NCBI GenBank assembly: GCA_002716065.1
Contig: PAZE01000018.1
Coordinates: 1-54,067, forward strand
DNA: 54,067 bases
Source: Crocinitomicaceae bacterium
GTDB lineage: Bacteria > Bacteroidota > Bacteroidia > Flavobacteriales_D > Parvicellaceae
Reading direction: 5' to 3'
Under the pieces are notes generated by a model. It ran no database searches. It saw nothing but the letters and a program-made list of their open reading frames with translations, and was not told where the DNA came from. Positions 43,512 to 52,077 of this stretch are shown here, piece by piece (the first letter of the stretch is position 1; every line of letters begins with the position of its first letter). The position numbers and the translations under genes were made by a program.

Positions 43512-44423
43512 TTATTCGAAAACAATAAACTTTTCAGGGTCAAGAGCAACCCCATTATACCACAACTCAAAATGAAGATGAGGCCCAGTAGATAATGTGC
43601 CGCTATTACCGACAATAGCGATGGGCTCTCCAGCAGAAACTCGATCTCCTGTTGATTTAAGTAAAATAGAATTGTGTTTATAAATTGATATGAGGTTTCT
43701 GTTGTGTTGGACTTGAATAATGTGACCATTTTCTGGAGACCAATCCGAAAACAAAACCGTTCCTTCTAAAACTGCTTTCACAGCTTCATTTTTAGAAGCA
43801 ATTATATCAATTCCATTGTGTCCTGTTTTTAAATTAAATCGATTGGTTACTTCTCCAATCAATGGTGAGAAAAATAAAATTCCCTTCAAGTTATCATCAT
43901 TACTTCCTATTTGATCAATAATAGAAATATCGTATTTCTCTCTTTCGTTGATTTTTTGTCTTAGCAGAGAGTCACTTTGTGTTTTAGAAAAATCGATTTC
44001 ACTAGTGTCAAGGTTAAAGACACTTGAATCACTAACTAATAATGAGTCATTCATAAATCCACCTTGAAGCACCTTCTCTAAATTAGAATAATAAAGGTAA
44101 TTAGCTTCCATCTTTTTCTCTAGCTCAGAGAGCTTAATTATATCGTCAATATATTTTGTTTTCAACAGTTCCTGTTCAACTGTATTAGGATATCCAGGAA
44201 TCCATTTTTTTAAAGATGTTACCGAAATCAAAATAAAAACTAGAGCAAGCAGCACAATAAGACTAAATAAAAAGTAGATTATGATTGATAGCTTAGAGAG
44301 AATAATTGCTCCTTTCTCTTCATAAGACTCATTGTCCAAAAAAACTAACCTATACTTATCCGACAGATTTTTTATAAATGTCTTTTTGTTGGTACTTGTA
44401 TTTGAACCCTTTCCATTATTCAT
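43512..44423 (-). CDS. M23 family metallopeptidase, membrane-anchored
   Basis: The product is 303 residues from ATG 44423. The upstream start at 44438 would overlap a -7-like GATATTTG. A basic cytosolic tail is followed by one membrane helix (LSIIIYFLFSLIVLLALVFILI, about 45-67), a coiled-coil-like segment and a C-terminal LytM domain. Zinc ligands are visible in KTGHNGIDI and HLHFELWYNG. It is probably a cell-wall endopeptidase or an activator of one. It is divergent from sprE, a pairing I recall from flavobacterial genomes. Confidence 0.88.
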   Translation of the reverse strand: MNNGKGSNTSTNKKTFIKNLSDKYRLVFLDNESYEEKGAIILSKLSIIIYFLFSLIVLLALVFILISVTSLKKWIPGYPNTVEQELLKTKYIDDIIKLSELEKKMEANYLYYSNLEKVLQGGFMNDSLLVSDSSVFNLDTSEIDFSKTQSDSLLRQKINEREKYDISIIDQIGSNDDNLKGILFFSPLIGEVTNRFNLKTGHNGIDIIASKNEAVKAVLEGTVLFSDWSPENGHIIQVQHNRNLISIYKHNSILLKSTGDRVSAGEPIAIVGNSGTLSTGPHLHFELWYNGVALDPEKFIVFE

Positions 44424-44542
44424 TAGTGCAAATATCAATAAAAATATTTATGCCCACTTTCAAATGACCTCTTTTAAATTAACTATAGAAAAAAAATAAA
44501 ATAAATTTGAATTAATCTAGTTAATATTGCACCTAATTAACC

Positions 44543-47251
44543 ATGCAAAAATCTCCCTTAAGAATATTATTTTCTATTATAGCTCTTTTAATAGGAGGTG
44601 TAATTTTAACACATTGTTCAACCGAAAAGGATGCTTTTTTAAATCGATCCTATCATGATGTAACGGCAAAATACAATGGTTATTTTAATGCTAATGAGTT
44701 AATTAATGAGTCGTTATTTCAATTTAGAGAATCTAGAGAGGAAAATTACTATGAAATAATTCCTGTCTATCAATATCCAAATTCAGATGAATCTAAAGGA
44801 CTTTACGCCCCAATGGATACTGCTGCTGCAAAATGTGAAATTGTTATTGGAAGACATTCCATGCCTAAGAAAAAAGTAGGCAGATACAGTAAATCAGAGT
44901 GGTGCAGTTGGATAGACGACAACTGGATTACTATTGGATGGTCACAGTTTTATAAAAGAGATTTTGAAAGTGCAATGGAAAAATTCGAATATATCGAAAA
45001 ACAATACACTAAAAACGACATTGTTTACTCGGCAAAATTTTGGAAAGCAAAAACACTAATTGAAATAGAAGATTACTTTTCTGCTGAAGAAATCCTTCTT
45101 AAGCTAATTGAAAAAAAGAACGAATTAGATGAGCTTGAAAAAGAAGAAAAATTAAACCTCAAAAAAATAAAAGAAAAATTAAGCTCTTCAAAAAAGAAAA
45201 AAAGAAAAAAGAAAAAAAAGAAGGATGACGATGAAAAAATAGCTGGATTTCCAAAAGGGCTTGAAAACCAAATTTATCCAACTCTTGCAGATCTATACAT
45301 TAGAACTAAAGAATACAACAAGGCTATTGATGCGTTAAACAAAGCAATATCCCTTAAACAAAAAAGGGAGTTTAAAACACGCTTAATTTTTATTCTCGCT
45401 CAAATTTATCATGAGCTTAAAAACAATGCAGCCTCAGCGCTATACGAAGAGGTAGTTAAAAGAAATCCAGATTATGAAATGGCTTTCCAAGCCAAAATTA
45501 ATCGTGCGCTAGCCTTTAGTGGTTCCGACAACAAGAGCATAAAAAATCAATTGTTGAAAATGCTTAAAGATGATAAGAATATTGACTTCTTTGATCAAAT
45601 TTACTACGCCTTGGCAGAAATTGCACTTAAAGAAGATAATCGACTTAAAGGTATTGAATACCTAGAACTATCTATTGAATCAAGTGTCAATAATGCTTAC
45701 CAAAAAACAACTTCTTTAATTCGGCTTGCGGATCTTTACTACCTTGAAAGAAACTACAGAAAAGCAAATGAATACTTTGAAACTACAATGAATGTAATTC
45801 CAAAAGAGCATGAGCAATATCAACTCATTAAAGCAAAGAATAAAAACCTTGCTGATTTAATTCAACAGCTAAATACTATTCAACATAGCGATAGCATTAT
45901 CAACCTATGTGAACTTCCAGAAAAAGAAGTGTTGGCTCTAATTAAAGACATAATCGATAAAAAACGTGAAGAGCTTGAAAAAAAACAAGAACAAAAAGAA
46001 CTTGATGCTCTTTTTGCTAGTAATGATTTTGGTAAAACAGGTAGCCCAGGAACTAGCAGAAAATTGTTTATATGGGATCAAAACTTAAGGGGCTTGGGCT
46101 TTAACGAGTTTAAAAAAATATGGGGTGATATTAAGTTAGAAGACAACTGGAGAAGATCAAATAAAAGTGCCTCTTCCCTAGATTTAGAAGTTTCATCCAC
46201 CAACGACTCTTTAGTACAAAAAGAGCTTTCAATTGATTTTTATTTAGATCAGCTTCCCTGTGGAGATGAGCAACAATTATCTGCGCTTAAAGACAGCTTA
46301 ATGAACGCACTTTACAAAGCAGGAAACATTTATTTGCATAAACTTGATGACCCTGAAGAATCTATTTCAATGTACAAAAGAGTTTCTGCTGAATTTTTAC
46401 CCAATGAAAAAGCTATTGCAGGTTTATATCAGCTCTACATTATTTTCAAAGAAAAAAATAAACTAGCTGAATCAAATTCCTACAAATCGACAATCGTTAA
46501 CGATTATAAAAACAGCGAGTATGCTAAACTAATTTTAAACCCCAATTACAAGGAGGGGCAGCGCTTACAACAACAGCAAGAAGCCATAGATTATGCTTTA
46601 ACCTATCAGCAATACAAAAACAATGCTTTCCATAAGGTGATAGAAGCCTGTTCAGAAATTATAAAAAACGACACCTTGAATTCATTTTATTGTAAATATT
46701 GCTACTTAAACGCCTTATCTTTTGGACATTTAGCTTACGATACTACTTACAAAAAACGCTTTGAGCTAGCGCTTTCTAAAACAGTAAAGGAATGTAAGGG
46801 GTCCGAATATTATCAACCAGCAAAAAATTTACTCAATAGGCTTCGAAATGAACAATCCCTTGAAGCTGCTAAAGCTGGAAAAAGTTCTTTTATATTTGAC
46901 AATACAGCACCACACAAATTTGTTGTGTTTTTCCCTAAAGATGCAGGAAACATCAACTCTATCAAAAACAAACTATCTAACCTAAATAAATCCTCTTTTT
47001 CAAAATCCTCCCTTAAAACGTCTAATCAATTCCTAAATAGTGAAGATCAGATGATAATTGTTCAATCATTCGTAAATGTTAGCTCTGCAATGGATTATTA
47101 TGATGCCATACGACTAAATAAAGGAGCATTAAAAACACTCTTTAAAGATTTCAGCTGCTTTACAATTAGTGAAAAGAATTTATCCGTCTTGTATTTAGAA
47201 AAAAACCTTGAAAGCTACCTTACCTTTTTTAACGCTAATTACCTCGAGTAA
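44543..47251 (+). CDS. sprE: T9SS / gliding motility lipoprotein SprE (PorW-like)
   Basis: The 902-residue TPR lipoprotein has a hydrophobic leader ending HCSTEKD (Cys26). The start of the mature protein, FLNRSYHDVTAKYNGYFNANELI, is a strong SprE/PorW signature. TPR-like repeats span about 120-480 and 600-760. A run of lysines, KKKKRKKKKKKDDDEK (about 217-232), interrupts the first block. SprE/PorW is required for T9SS secretion and gliding in Flavobacterium and Porphyromonas. Its neighbours, an M23 peptidase and bactofilin, support the call. A one-mismatch -7 element (TAATATTG, 44522-44529) lies upstream. Confidence 0.9.
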   Translation: MQKSPLRILFSIIALLIGGVILTHCSTEKDAFLNRSYHDVTAKYNGYFNANELINESLFQFRESREENYYEIIPVYQYPNSDESKGLYAPMDTAAAKCEIVIGRHSMPKKKVGRYSKSEWCSWIDDNWITIGWSQFYKRDFESAMEKFEYIEKQYTKNDIVYSAKFWKAKTLIEIEDYFSAEEILLKLIEKKNELDELEKEEKLNLKKIKEKLSSSKKKKRKKKKKKDDDEKIAGFPKGLENQIYPTLADLYIRTKEYNKAIDALNKAISLKQKREFKTRLIFILAQIYHELKNNAASALYEEVVKRNPDYEMAFQAKINRALAFSGSDNKSIKNQLLKMLKDDKNIDFFDQIYYALAEIALKEDNRLKGIEYLELSIESSVNNAYQKTTSLIRLADLYYLERNYRKANEYFETTMNVIPKEHEQYQLIKAKNKNLADLIQQLNTIQHSDSIINLCELPEKEVLALIKDIIDKKREELEKKQEQKELDALFASNDFGKTGSPGTSRKLFIWDQNLRGLGFNEFKKIWGDIKLEDNWRRSNKSASSLDLEVSSTNDSLVQKELSIDFYLDQLPCGDEQQLSALKDSLMNALYKAGNIYLHKLDDPEESISMYKRVSAEFLPNEKAIAGLYQLYIIFKEKNKLAESNSYKSTIVNDYKNSEYAKLILNPNYKEGQRLQQQQEAIDYALTYQQYKNNAFHKVIEACSEIIKNDTLNSFYCKYCYLNALSFGHLAYDTTYKKRFELALSKTVKECKGSEYYQPAKNLLNRLRNEQSLEAAKAGKSSFIFDNTAPHKFVVFFPKDAGNINSIKNKLSNLNKSSFSKSSLKTSNQFLNSEDQMIIVQSFVNVSSAMDYYDAIRLNKGALKTLFKDFSCFTISEKNLSVLYLEKNLESYLTFFNANYLE

Positions 47252-47273
47252 ATAGGAAAAAAGTAAAATTTTA

Positions 47274-47281
47274 TATCTTTG
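47274..47281 (+). promoter_or_regulatory. -7 promoter element of the bactofilin gene
   Basis: TATCTTTG is a perfect TAnnTTTG match located 24 bases before ATG 47306, so bactofilin and the Atp accessory pair have their own promoter separate from sprE. Confidence 0.6.
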
Positions 47282-47305
47282 CACTGATTAATACAACTAA
47301 AGAAG

Positions 47306-47761
47306 ATGTTTAAATCTGAAAAATCTAATTTATCTAGTACCGTGAAAACAAATATAAATTCTCCAGAACTACTAAACAGAATTGTTGAAGGCACCACTAT
47401 TGAAGGTCAGATTAACTCTAAATCAAATATTAGAGTTGATGGTTTTCTAAAGGGAACCATTATTACACAAGGCCGATTAGTCTTAGGCCCAGAAGGTAAG
47501 GTTGAAGGAGAAATACAATGTAATAATGCAGATATTGAAGGAACATTAAACGGAACCATTCAAGTAAAAGAACTGCTTACACTTAAAAGTTCTGCTAAAT
47601 TACAAGGAGACATTTCTACAAATAAACTTGCCATTGAACCTGGTGCTGTTTTTTCAGGAACATGTAGCATGGGTGGAATTCTTAAAGATTTGAATCAACC
47701 TAATAAAGAAACAAAAGCAGAAGAACTAGTAGCTACAAAAGTTAGAGAACAATCTGCTTAA
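47306..47761 (+). CDS. Bactofilin (polymer-forming cytoskeletal protein)
   Basis: The 151-residue protein has the bactofilin core of about six short beta-helix turns (residues about 28-125). Examples are IVEGTTIEGQINSKSNIRVDG, LVLGPEGKVEGEIQCNNADI and LLTLKSSAKLQGDISTNKLA. Disordered tails flank it. Bactofilins self-assemble without nucleotide into filaments on the membrane and help position cell-envelope enzymes, often M23 peptidases, one of which lies about 3 kb upstream. It is followed by AtpZ. Confidence 0.92.
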   Translation: MFKSEKSNLSSTVKTNINSPELLNRIVEGTTIEGQINSKSNIRVDGFLKGTIITQGRLVLGPEGKVEGEIQCNNADIEGTLNGTIQVKELLTLKSSAKLQGDISTNKLAIEPGAVFSGTCSMGGILKDLNQPNKETKAEELVATKVREQSA

Positions 47762-47788
47762 CTCCAACCCCAATCTTCTAAAGACCAT

Positions 47789-47995
47789 ATGAAAAAAAAG
47801 AATTTATTGGCCCTTGCCGGGTCTGGAGGCCTTATGGGAGCATATATTTTTGTAGGTTCTTTTGGGGGAGATTATTTAGACAGCTCTTTAAATAACAACA
47901 AACCTGTTTTTACAATTATTGGCGCTCTGTTAGGAGTTTTCTTAGGGCTTTATCAGCTTTTTAAATCAATTAAAAAGTTTTCTAATGAAAAATAA
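47789..47995 (+). CDS. AtpZ/AtpI-family membrane protein
   Basis: The 68-residue protein has two membrane helices with the family pattern GGLMGAYIFVGSFGGDYLDS, then GALLGVFLGLYQLFKSIKK. It belongs to the small AtpZ/AtpI group that accompanies the F0 sector of ATP synthase and has been linked to rotor assembly and ion (Mg, Ca) supply. It overlaps the next gene by 11 bases. The ATP synthase genes expected behind it are absent from this locus. Confidence 0.88.
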   Translation: MKKKNLLALAGSGGLMGAYIFVGSFGGDYLDSSLNNNKPVFTIIGALLGVFLGLYQLFKSIKKFSNEK

Positions 47996-48350
47996 ACCAT
48001 TTCTTATGCCTGTAGTGGCAGGTATAGTTTGTTTTGCTCTTCACTTTACTATTGGTGGTTATTTTTTTCCTAGACTTATTAAATTATTTATAGTAATCCA
48101 TGTATTTCTTTTCATCTGGTCCTTAATTTACATGTTTACACTACGGAAAATTCAAGTAAAATTCCCAAAAATGGTCATAAGTGGTTTTATGGTTCTGACC
48201 ACTATAAAAATGCTTCTTTCTATTGTTTTTTTACTTATATTGAAAAATTATTTACCAATACTTACAACGACAATTATCATTAATTTTTTCATTGCTTTTT
48301 TTATTCACCTATTTTTACAAGTGTATTATTCGATTATATTACTGCGATAA
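47985..48350 (+). CDS. Four-helix membrane protein, ATP synthase subunit I-like
   Basis: The 121-residue hydrophobic protein has four helices (residues 6-24, 31-52, 63-88 and 91-116) and basic loops. Its topology and its overlap with the AtpZ gene match the AtpI-like protein that usually precedes atpB in Bacteroidota. Sequence conservation in this group is weak, so the assignment depends on context. The next gene is a universal stress protein rather than atpB. Confidence 0.68.
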   Translation: MKNKPFLMPVVAGIVCFALHFTIGGYFFPRLIKLFIVIHVFLFIWSLIYMFTLRKIQVKFPKMVISGFMVLTTIKMLLSIVFLLILKNYLPILTTTIIINFFIAFFIHLFLQVYYSIILLR

Positions 48351-48354
48351 ATTG

Positions 48355-48362
48355 TACATTTG
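48355..48362 (+). promoter_or_regulatory. -7 promoter element of the usp-lysS unit
   Basis: TACATTTG is a perfect TAnnTTTG match 18 bases before ATG 48381, so the stress protein and lysS have a promoter separate from the bactofilin unit. Confidence 0.6.
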
Positions 48363-48380
48363 CACTAAATTTTATAAACC

Positions 48381-49211
48381 ATGCATACTAAACTATTAGT
48401 TCCAACCGATTTTACTGAAGTAGCTCACACTGCCATTAATCATGCAGCTAGGCTAGCAGAAACTACTAAAGGAGAGGTGGTTTTGCTTAACGTTGTAGAC
48501 GACAAAGATGGGGTTGCTCAAGCAAACAAAAAAATGTTAGAAGAAGAAAAAATTGCTAAATCTTTTTACCCAGACTGTCCCGTAAGTTCAATTGTTCGAA
48601 TTGGAAACATATTCGATGTTATTGGTCAGGCCGCAACAGAAATTGGAGCAAATATTATTATTATGGGGACTCATGGTGCAAGTGGTTGGCAAAAAGTAGT
48701 TGGGAGTCACGCACTAAAAGTAATTACCAATTCTTCTGCTCCTTTTATTGTTGTTCAGAAACAAATTATGCGTCCTTCTGGATATGACCACATTGTTGTT
48801 CCTTTAGACCTTCATAAACAAACCAAGCAAAAATTAGAGCTTGTTGGAAGCATGGCGTTGTACTTTAACTCAAAAGTTCATCTTATCTCCCCTTATGAGT
48901 CAGATGAATTTCTACTGAATAAACTAAAAGCTAATATTGCATGGGCTAAAAAATATCTTGCTGCAGAAGGGGTTAAATCTGATGCTCACATCGGAAAGAA
49001 GGGAGCAAATTTCATTAATGAAATATTAAATCTTGCTTCGGATGTAGATGCGGATTTAATTTCTATAATGAATTTGCAAAAAAATTCTCTTATGGGAATG
49101 TTGGGAAGCACTTATGAGCAATCACTAATTACCAACGATTTGCAAACACCTGTTCTATGTGTAAATCCACTAACTAATACAGTTGCTAGTGGAAGTATTC
49201 TTGTAAGATAA
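48381..49211 (+). CDS. Universal stress protein with two UspA domains
   Basis: The 276 residues hold two UspA folds in tandem. The first (1-135) has the start KLLVPTDFTEVAHTAINHA and the ATP-loop pattern GTHGASGWQKVVGSHALKVI. The second (about 140-270) keeps the fold (HIVVPLDLHKQTKQKLELV) but its loop, SIMNLQKNSLMGMLGSTYEQ, is altered, so only the first domain is likely to bind ATP. Such proteins respond to stress or energy limitation. lysS follows after 8 bases. Confidence 0.9.
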   Translation: MHTKLLVPTDFTEVAHTAINHAARLAETTKGEVVLLNVVDDKDGVAQANKKMLEEEKIAKSFYPDCPVSSIVRIGNIFDVIGQAATEIGANIIIMGTHGASGWQKVVGSHALKVITNSSAPFIVVQKQIMRPSGYDHIVVPLDLHKQTKQKLELVGSMALYFNSKVHLISPYESDEFLLNKLKANIAWAKKYLAAEGVKSDAHIGKKGANFINEILNLASDVDADLISIMNLQKNSLMGMLGSTYEQSLITNDLQTPVLCVNPLTNTVASGSILVR

Positions 49212-49219
49212 CCTTTCTT

Positions 49220-50923
49220 ATGCAATTGTCCGAACAAGAAAACATTAGGCGAGAAAGCTTAAAAAAGCTAAAAGCCTATGGAATAGAACCATTTCCTCAA
49301 CATTTATATCCAGTTGAAGATTATGCTAAAAATTTAATCGAAAATTTTTCTGAAGATAAAACAGTATGTATAGCAGGAAGATTAATGAGACGAAAAATAC
49401 AAGGCAAAGCTAGCTTTGGAACCATTCAAGATTCTTCTGGGAAAATACAAGTATACTTTAATCGCGATGAAATATGTAATGGTGAAGACAAATCGCTATA
49501 CAACGATGTCTTTAAAAAATGGCTTGATTTAGGAGACATTATTGGAATTAGAGGGAGCTTGTTTAAAACTAGAGTGGGTGAAATTTCTATATTGGTCAAA
49601 GAATTTACATTACTTTCCAAATCACTTAAACCTCTTCCTCTTCCTAAAACCGATAAGGAAGGTAATACATATGATGCGTTTACAGATCCTGAATTGCGCT
49701 ATAGACAACGCTATGTAGACCTTATTGTAAATTCTCATGTTAAAGAAACGTTCATTAAAAGAACTCAGATTATCAATAGCATGAGAGATTTCTTTAACTC
49801 AAAGGGCTATCACGAAGTGGAAACACCTATTCTTCAGCCTATTCCTGGTGGAGCTGCTGCACGACCATTTATTACTCACCACAATGCACTAGACACTCCA
49901 TTATACCTAAGAATTGCCAATGAACTTTACTTAAAAAGATTAATTGTTGGTGGGTTTGATGGGGTTTATGAATTTGCCAAAGACTTTAGAAACGAAGGGA
50001 TGGATAGAACACACAATCCAGAATTTACTGTCCTTGAAATTTATGTTGCCTATAAGGACTACAATTGGATGATGGATTTTACTGAATCTATGATTGAAAA
50101 CACAGCCTTAAAAGTTTTTGGAACTACAGAATTCACTGTTGGTGAAAACACCATTTCTTTTAAAACACCTTTCAAGAGACAATCCATGAGAGATGCTATT
50201 TTAGAGCACACTCAACTTGACATTGATGGAAAAAGCGAACAAGAGCTTAGAAATTGGTGCCTAGACAACAATATTGAGGTAGATAAAACCATGGGAAAAG
50301 GAAAGTTGATAGATGAGATTTTTGGTGAAAAATGCGAAGGAAATTACATCCAGCCTACCTTCATCAAAGATTACCCTATTGAAATGTCTCCACTTTGTAA
50401 AAAACACAGAGAAAATCCTGAGCTTACCGAACGCTTTGAGCTTATGGTAAATGGAAAAGAATTGGCAAATGCTTATACAGAGCTTAACGACCCTATTGAC
50501 CAAAGAGAACGCTTTCAAGAACAGCTAAAGCTTTCTGAAAAAGGTGACGATGAGGCCATGTTTATCGATCAGGATTTTTTAAGATCCTTGGAATATGGAA
50601 TGCCTCCAACATCTGGAATGGGCATTGGAATTGATCGGTTGGTTATGCTGCTTACCAACCAAAGCTCTATTCAAGAGGTTTTACTTTTTCCGCAAATGAA
50701 GCCTGAAAAATGGGATTCCGGACCTGATTTAGAAGCTTTTAAAAACTGTGGTATTCCGGAGGAATGGTTAGAACACGTTTATAATGCTGGCTTTAACTCT
50801 GTAGAGGATTTAAAAGAAGCAAAAAAAACTGCCATTCATCAAAAGCTTAATGGCTTTAGAAAAAAGAATAAACTTGATATTCCAGCTCTTCAACTAGAAG
50901 ATATTGAAAATTGGTCGGTTTAA
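49220..50923 (+). CDS. lysS: Lysyl-tRNA synthetase, class II
   Basis: The enzyme charges tRNA-Lys. The 567 residues start with an OB-fold anticodon-binding domain (AGRLMRRKIQGKASFGTIQDSS), followed by the catalytic core with motif 2 FAKDFRNEGMDRTHNPEFT and motif 3 GMGIGIDRLVMLLTN. A C-terminal extension of about 60 residues (GIPEEWLEHVYNAGFNSVED to the end) is longer than E. coli LysS and resembles a helix-hairpin tail seen in Bacteroidota. It ends 4 bases inside the convergent DUF3078 gene. Confidence 0.96.
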   Translation: MQLSEQENIRRESLKKLKAYGIEPFPQHLYPVEDYAKNLIENFSEDKTVCIAGRLMRRKIQGKASFGTIQDSSGKIQVYFNRDEICNGEDKSLYNDVFKKWLDLGDIIGIRGSLFKTRVGEISILVKEFTLLSKSLKPLPLPKTDKEGNTYDAFTDPELRYRQRYVDLIVNSHVKETFIKRTQIINSMRDFFNSKGYHEVETPILQPIPGGAAARPFITHHNALDTPLYLRIANELYLKRLIVGGFDGVYEFAKDFRNEGMDRTHNPEFTVLEIYVAYKDYNWMMDFTESMIENTALKVFGTTEFTVGENTISFKTPFKRQSMRDAILEHTQLDIDGKSEQELRNWCLDNNIEVDKTMGKGKLIDEIFGEKCEGNYIQPTFIKDYPIEMSPLCKKHRENPELTERFELMVNGKELANAYTELNDPIDQRERFQEQLKLSEKGDDEAMFIDQDFLRSLEYGMPPTSGMGIGIDRLVMLLTNQSSIQEVLLFPQMKPEKWDSGPDLEAFKNCGIPEEWLEHVYNAGFNSVEDLKEAKKTAIHQKLNGFRKKNKLDIPALQLEDIENWSV

Positions 50924-51942
50924 AAATTCAAGCTGATTCCTAGACCCATTGCTTGTTTAAATTGTGTTATTGGTCCTTTTGCCTGAATTCTCTGACCATC
51001 AGCATCTAAATAAAAAGATCCATCGACTCTTTGATAATAGATAGGCTGAATTCCATCTCTTTCAAACCTTGGAATCTCTATATCATGATCATAAATAAGG
51101 TAGGTAGACAAAGTAAGGGAAAATGTTTTTCCAATCTTAAGACTTGTTAATGTTTCCCAAGTAACATCAATATTTTGAGGTTCATTGATGTAATTACTAA
51201 ACAAGGTAAGGTTGCTTTTAAAGGAAACGTCCTTAATGTTAAAGGGTTCTTTTTTAGTAAATGCAAATTTAACATATCCCCCCACTTCAGATCGGATAGA
51301 CTGTCCTGGGTCAACACCAAAAGCACCTAAAGAAGATAAGGAGTCATCTAAAACAAAAGTATTTTTTATTGTAATGGGCGATATAAAACAAGTCAGCTGA
51401 TCGTTTGGTTTATTATCCAATCCTAGAGCAATAATTCCATAAGCTGGGGCAAATAAATTGGAAAAATAATTATCGTTTAATTTTTCTTCAACTGTATTGT
51501 AGCCATAGGTAAATTGGGTTCTAAAATTCACAAGTCCAGAGTAGTACCAAGTCTTGTTTAGTTTGTGTCCAAGTTTTGAATTAAACTCTATTCTATCGTC
51601 ATTTTTAAACCAAGGAATATCTGCTCCAACTCCACTTTTAATTACACCAAAGGCAACATCAAAATTATTGTCCCAGCTGGTTTTATTGAAAAAATAATTT
51701 GCGTATAAACTCACCAATCCTTGAACTGAAATTGAATTTTGACCGCCACCAGCCCAATTGGTTAATCCTACGCTGTTAAATCCTAAATTAACTATTGACC
51801 CCTTTTTCCAAACCAATGAGTCTTGCTTGGAAACCTTAGAGGTGGTCTTTAATTTTTTTTCAATATCTAAATCGATTTGTGCTTGATAGACAGAAACTCC
51901 AAAAACAAGTGCAATAAAGGTGGTCAAATAATTTATTCGCAT
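50920..51942 (-). CDS. DUF3078 outer-membrane beta-barrel protein
   Basis: The 340-residue protein has a signal peptide (RINYLTTFIALVFGVSVYQAQ) and a DUF3078 layout. The early block WKKGSIVNLGFNSVGLTNWAGGGQNSISV is typical, followed by alternating amphipathic strands (SWDNNFDVAFGVIKSG, then WYYSGLVNFRTQF) and a terminal aromatic residue in MGLGISLNF, an outer-membrane insertion signal. The function is unknown. It is convergent with lysS and divergent from the LysM gene. Confidence 0.88.
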   Translation of the reverse strand: MRINYLTTFIALVFGVSVYQAQIDLDIEKKLKTTSKVSKQDSLVWKKGSIVNLGFNSVGLTNWAGGGQNSISVQGLVSLYANYFFNKTSWDNNFDVAFGVIKSGVGADIPWFKNDDRIEFNSKLGHKLNKTWYYSGLVNFRTQFTYGYNTVEEKLNDNYFSNLFAPAYGIIALGLDNKPNDQLTCFISPITIKNTFVLDDSLSSLGAFGVDPGQSIRSEVGGYVKFAFTKKEPFNIKDVSFKSNLTLFSNYINEPQNIDVTWETLTSLKIGKTFSLTLSTYLIYDHDIEIPRFERDGIQPIYYQRVDGSFYLDADGQRIQAKGPITQFKQAMGLGISLNF

Positions 51943-51960
51943 AACTTAAAGAATTAATAA

Positions 51961-51980
51961 AAAGTAGTTAAAAGTAGTTA
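51961..51980. repeat. Perfect 10-bp tandem duplication
   Basis: AAAGTAGTTA occurs twice in direct succession, 18 bases upstream of the DUF3078 start codon, in the region between divergent genes where the promoters should lie. Confidence 0.6.
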
Positions 51981-52077
51981 ATTGGAATAACTTTTGCTTT
52001 TCCATTTTAAATTGTTCAAAAGATATTCCTCACCAACAGAAGATGCAGTTAAATAAAGCTGATTTTTATACGTTATA

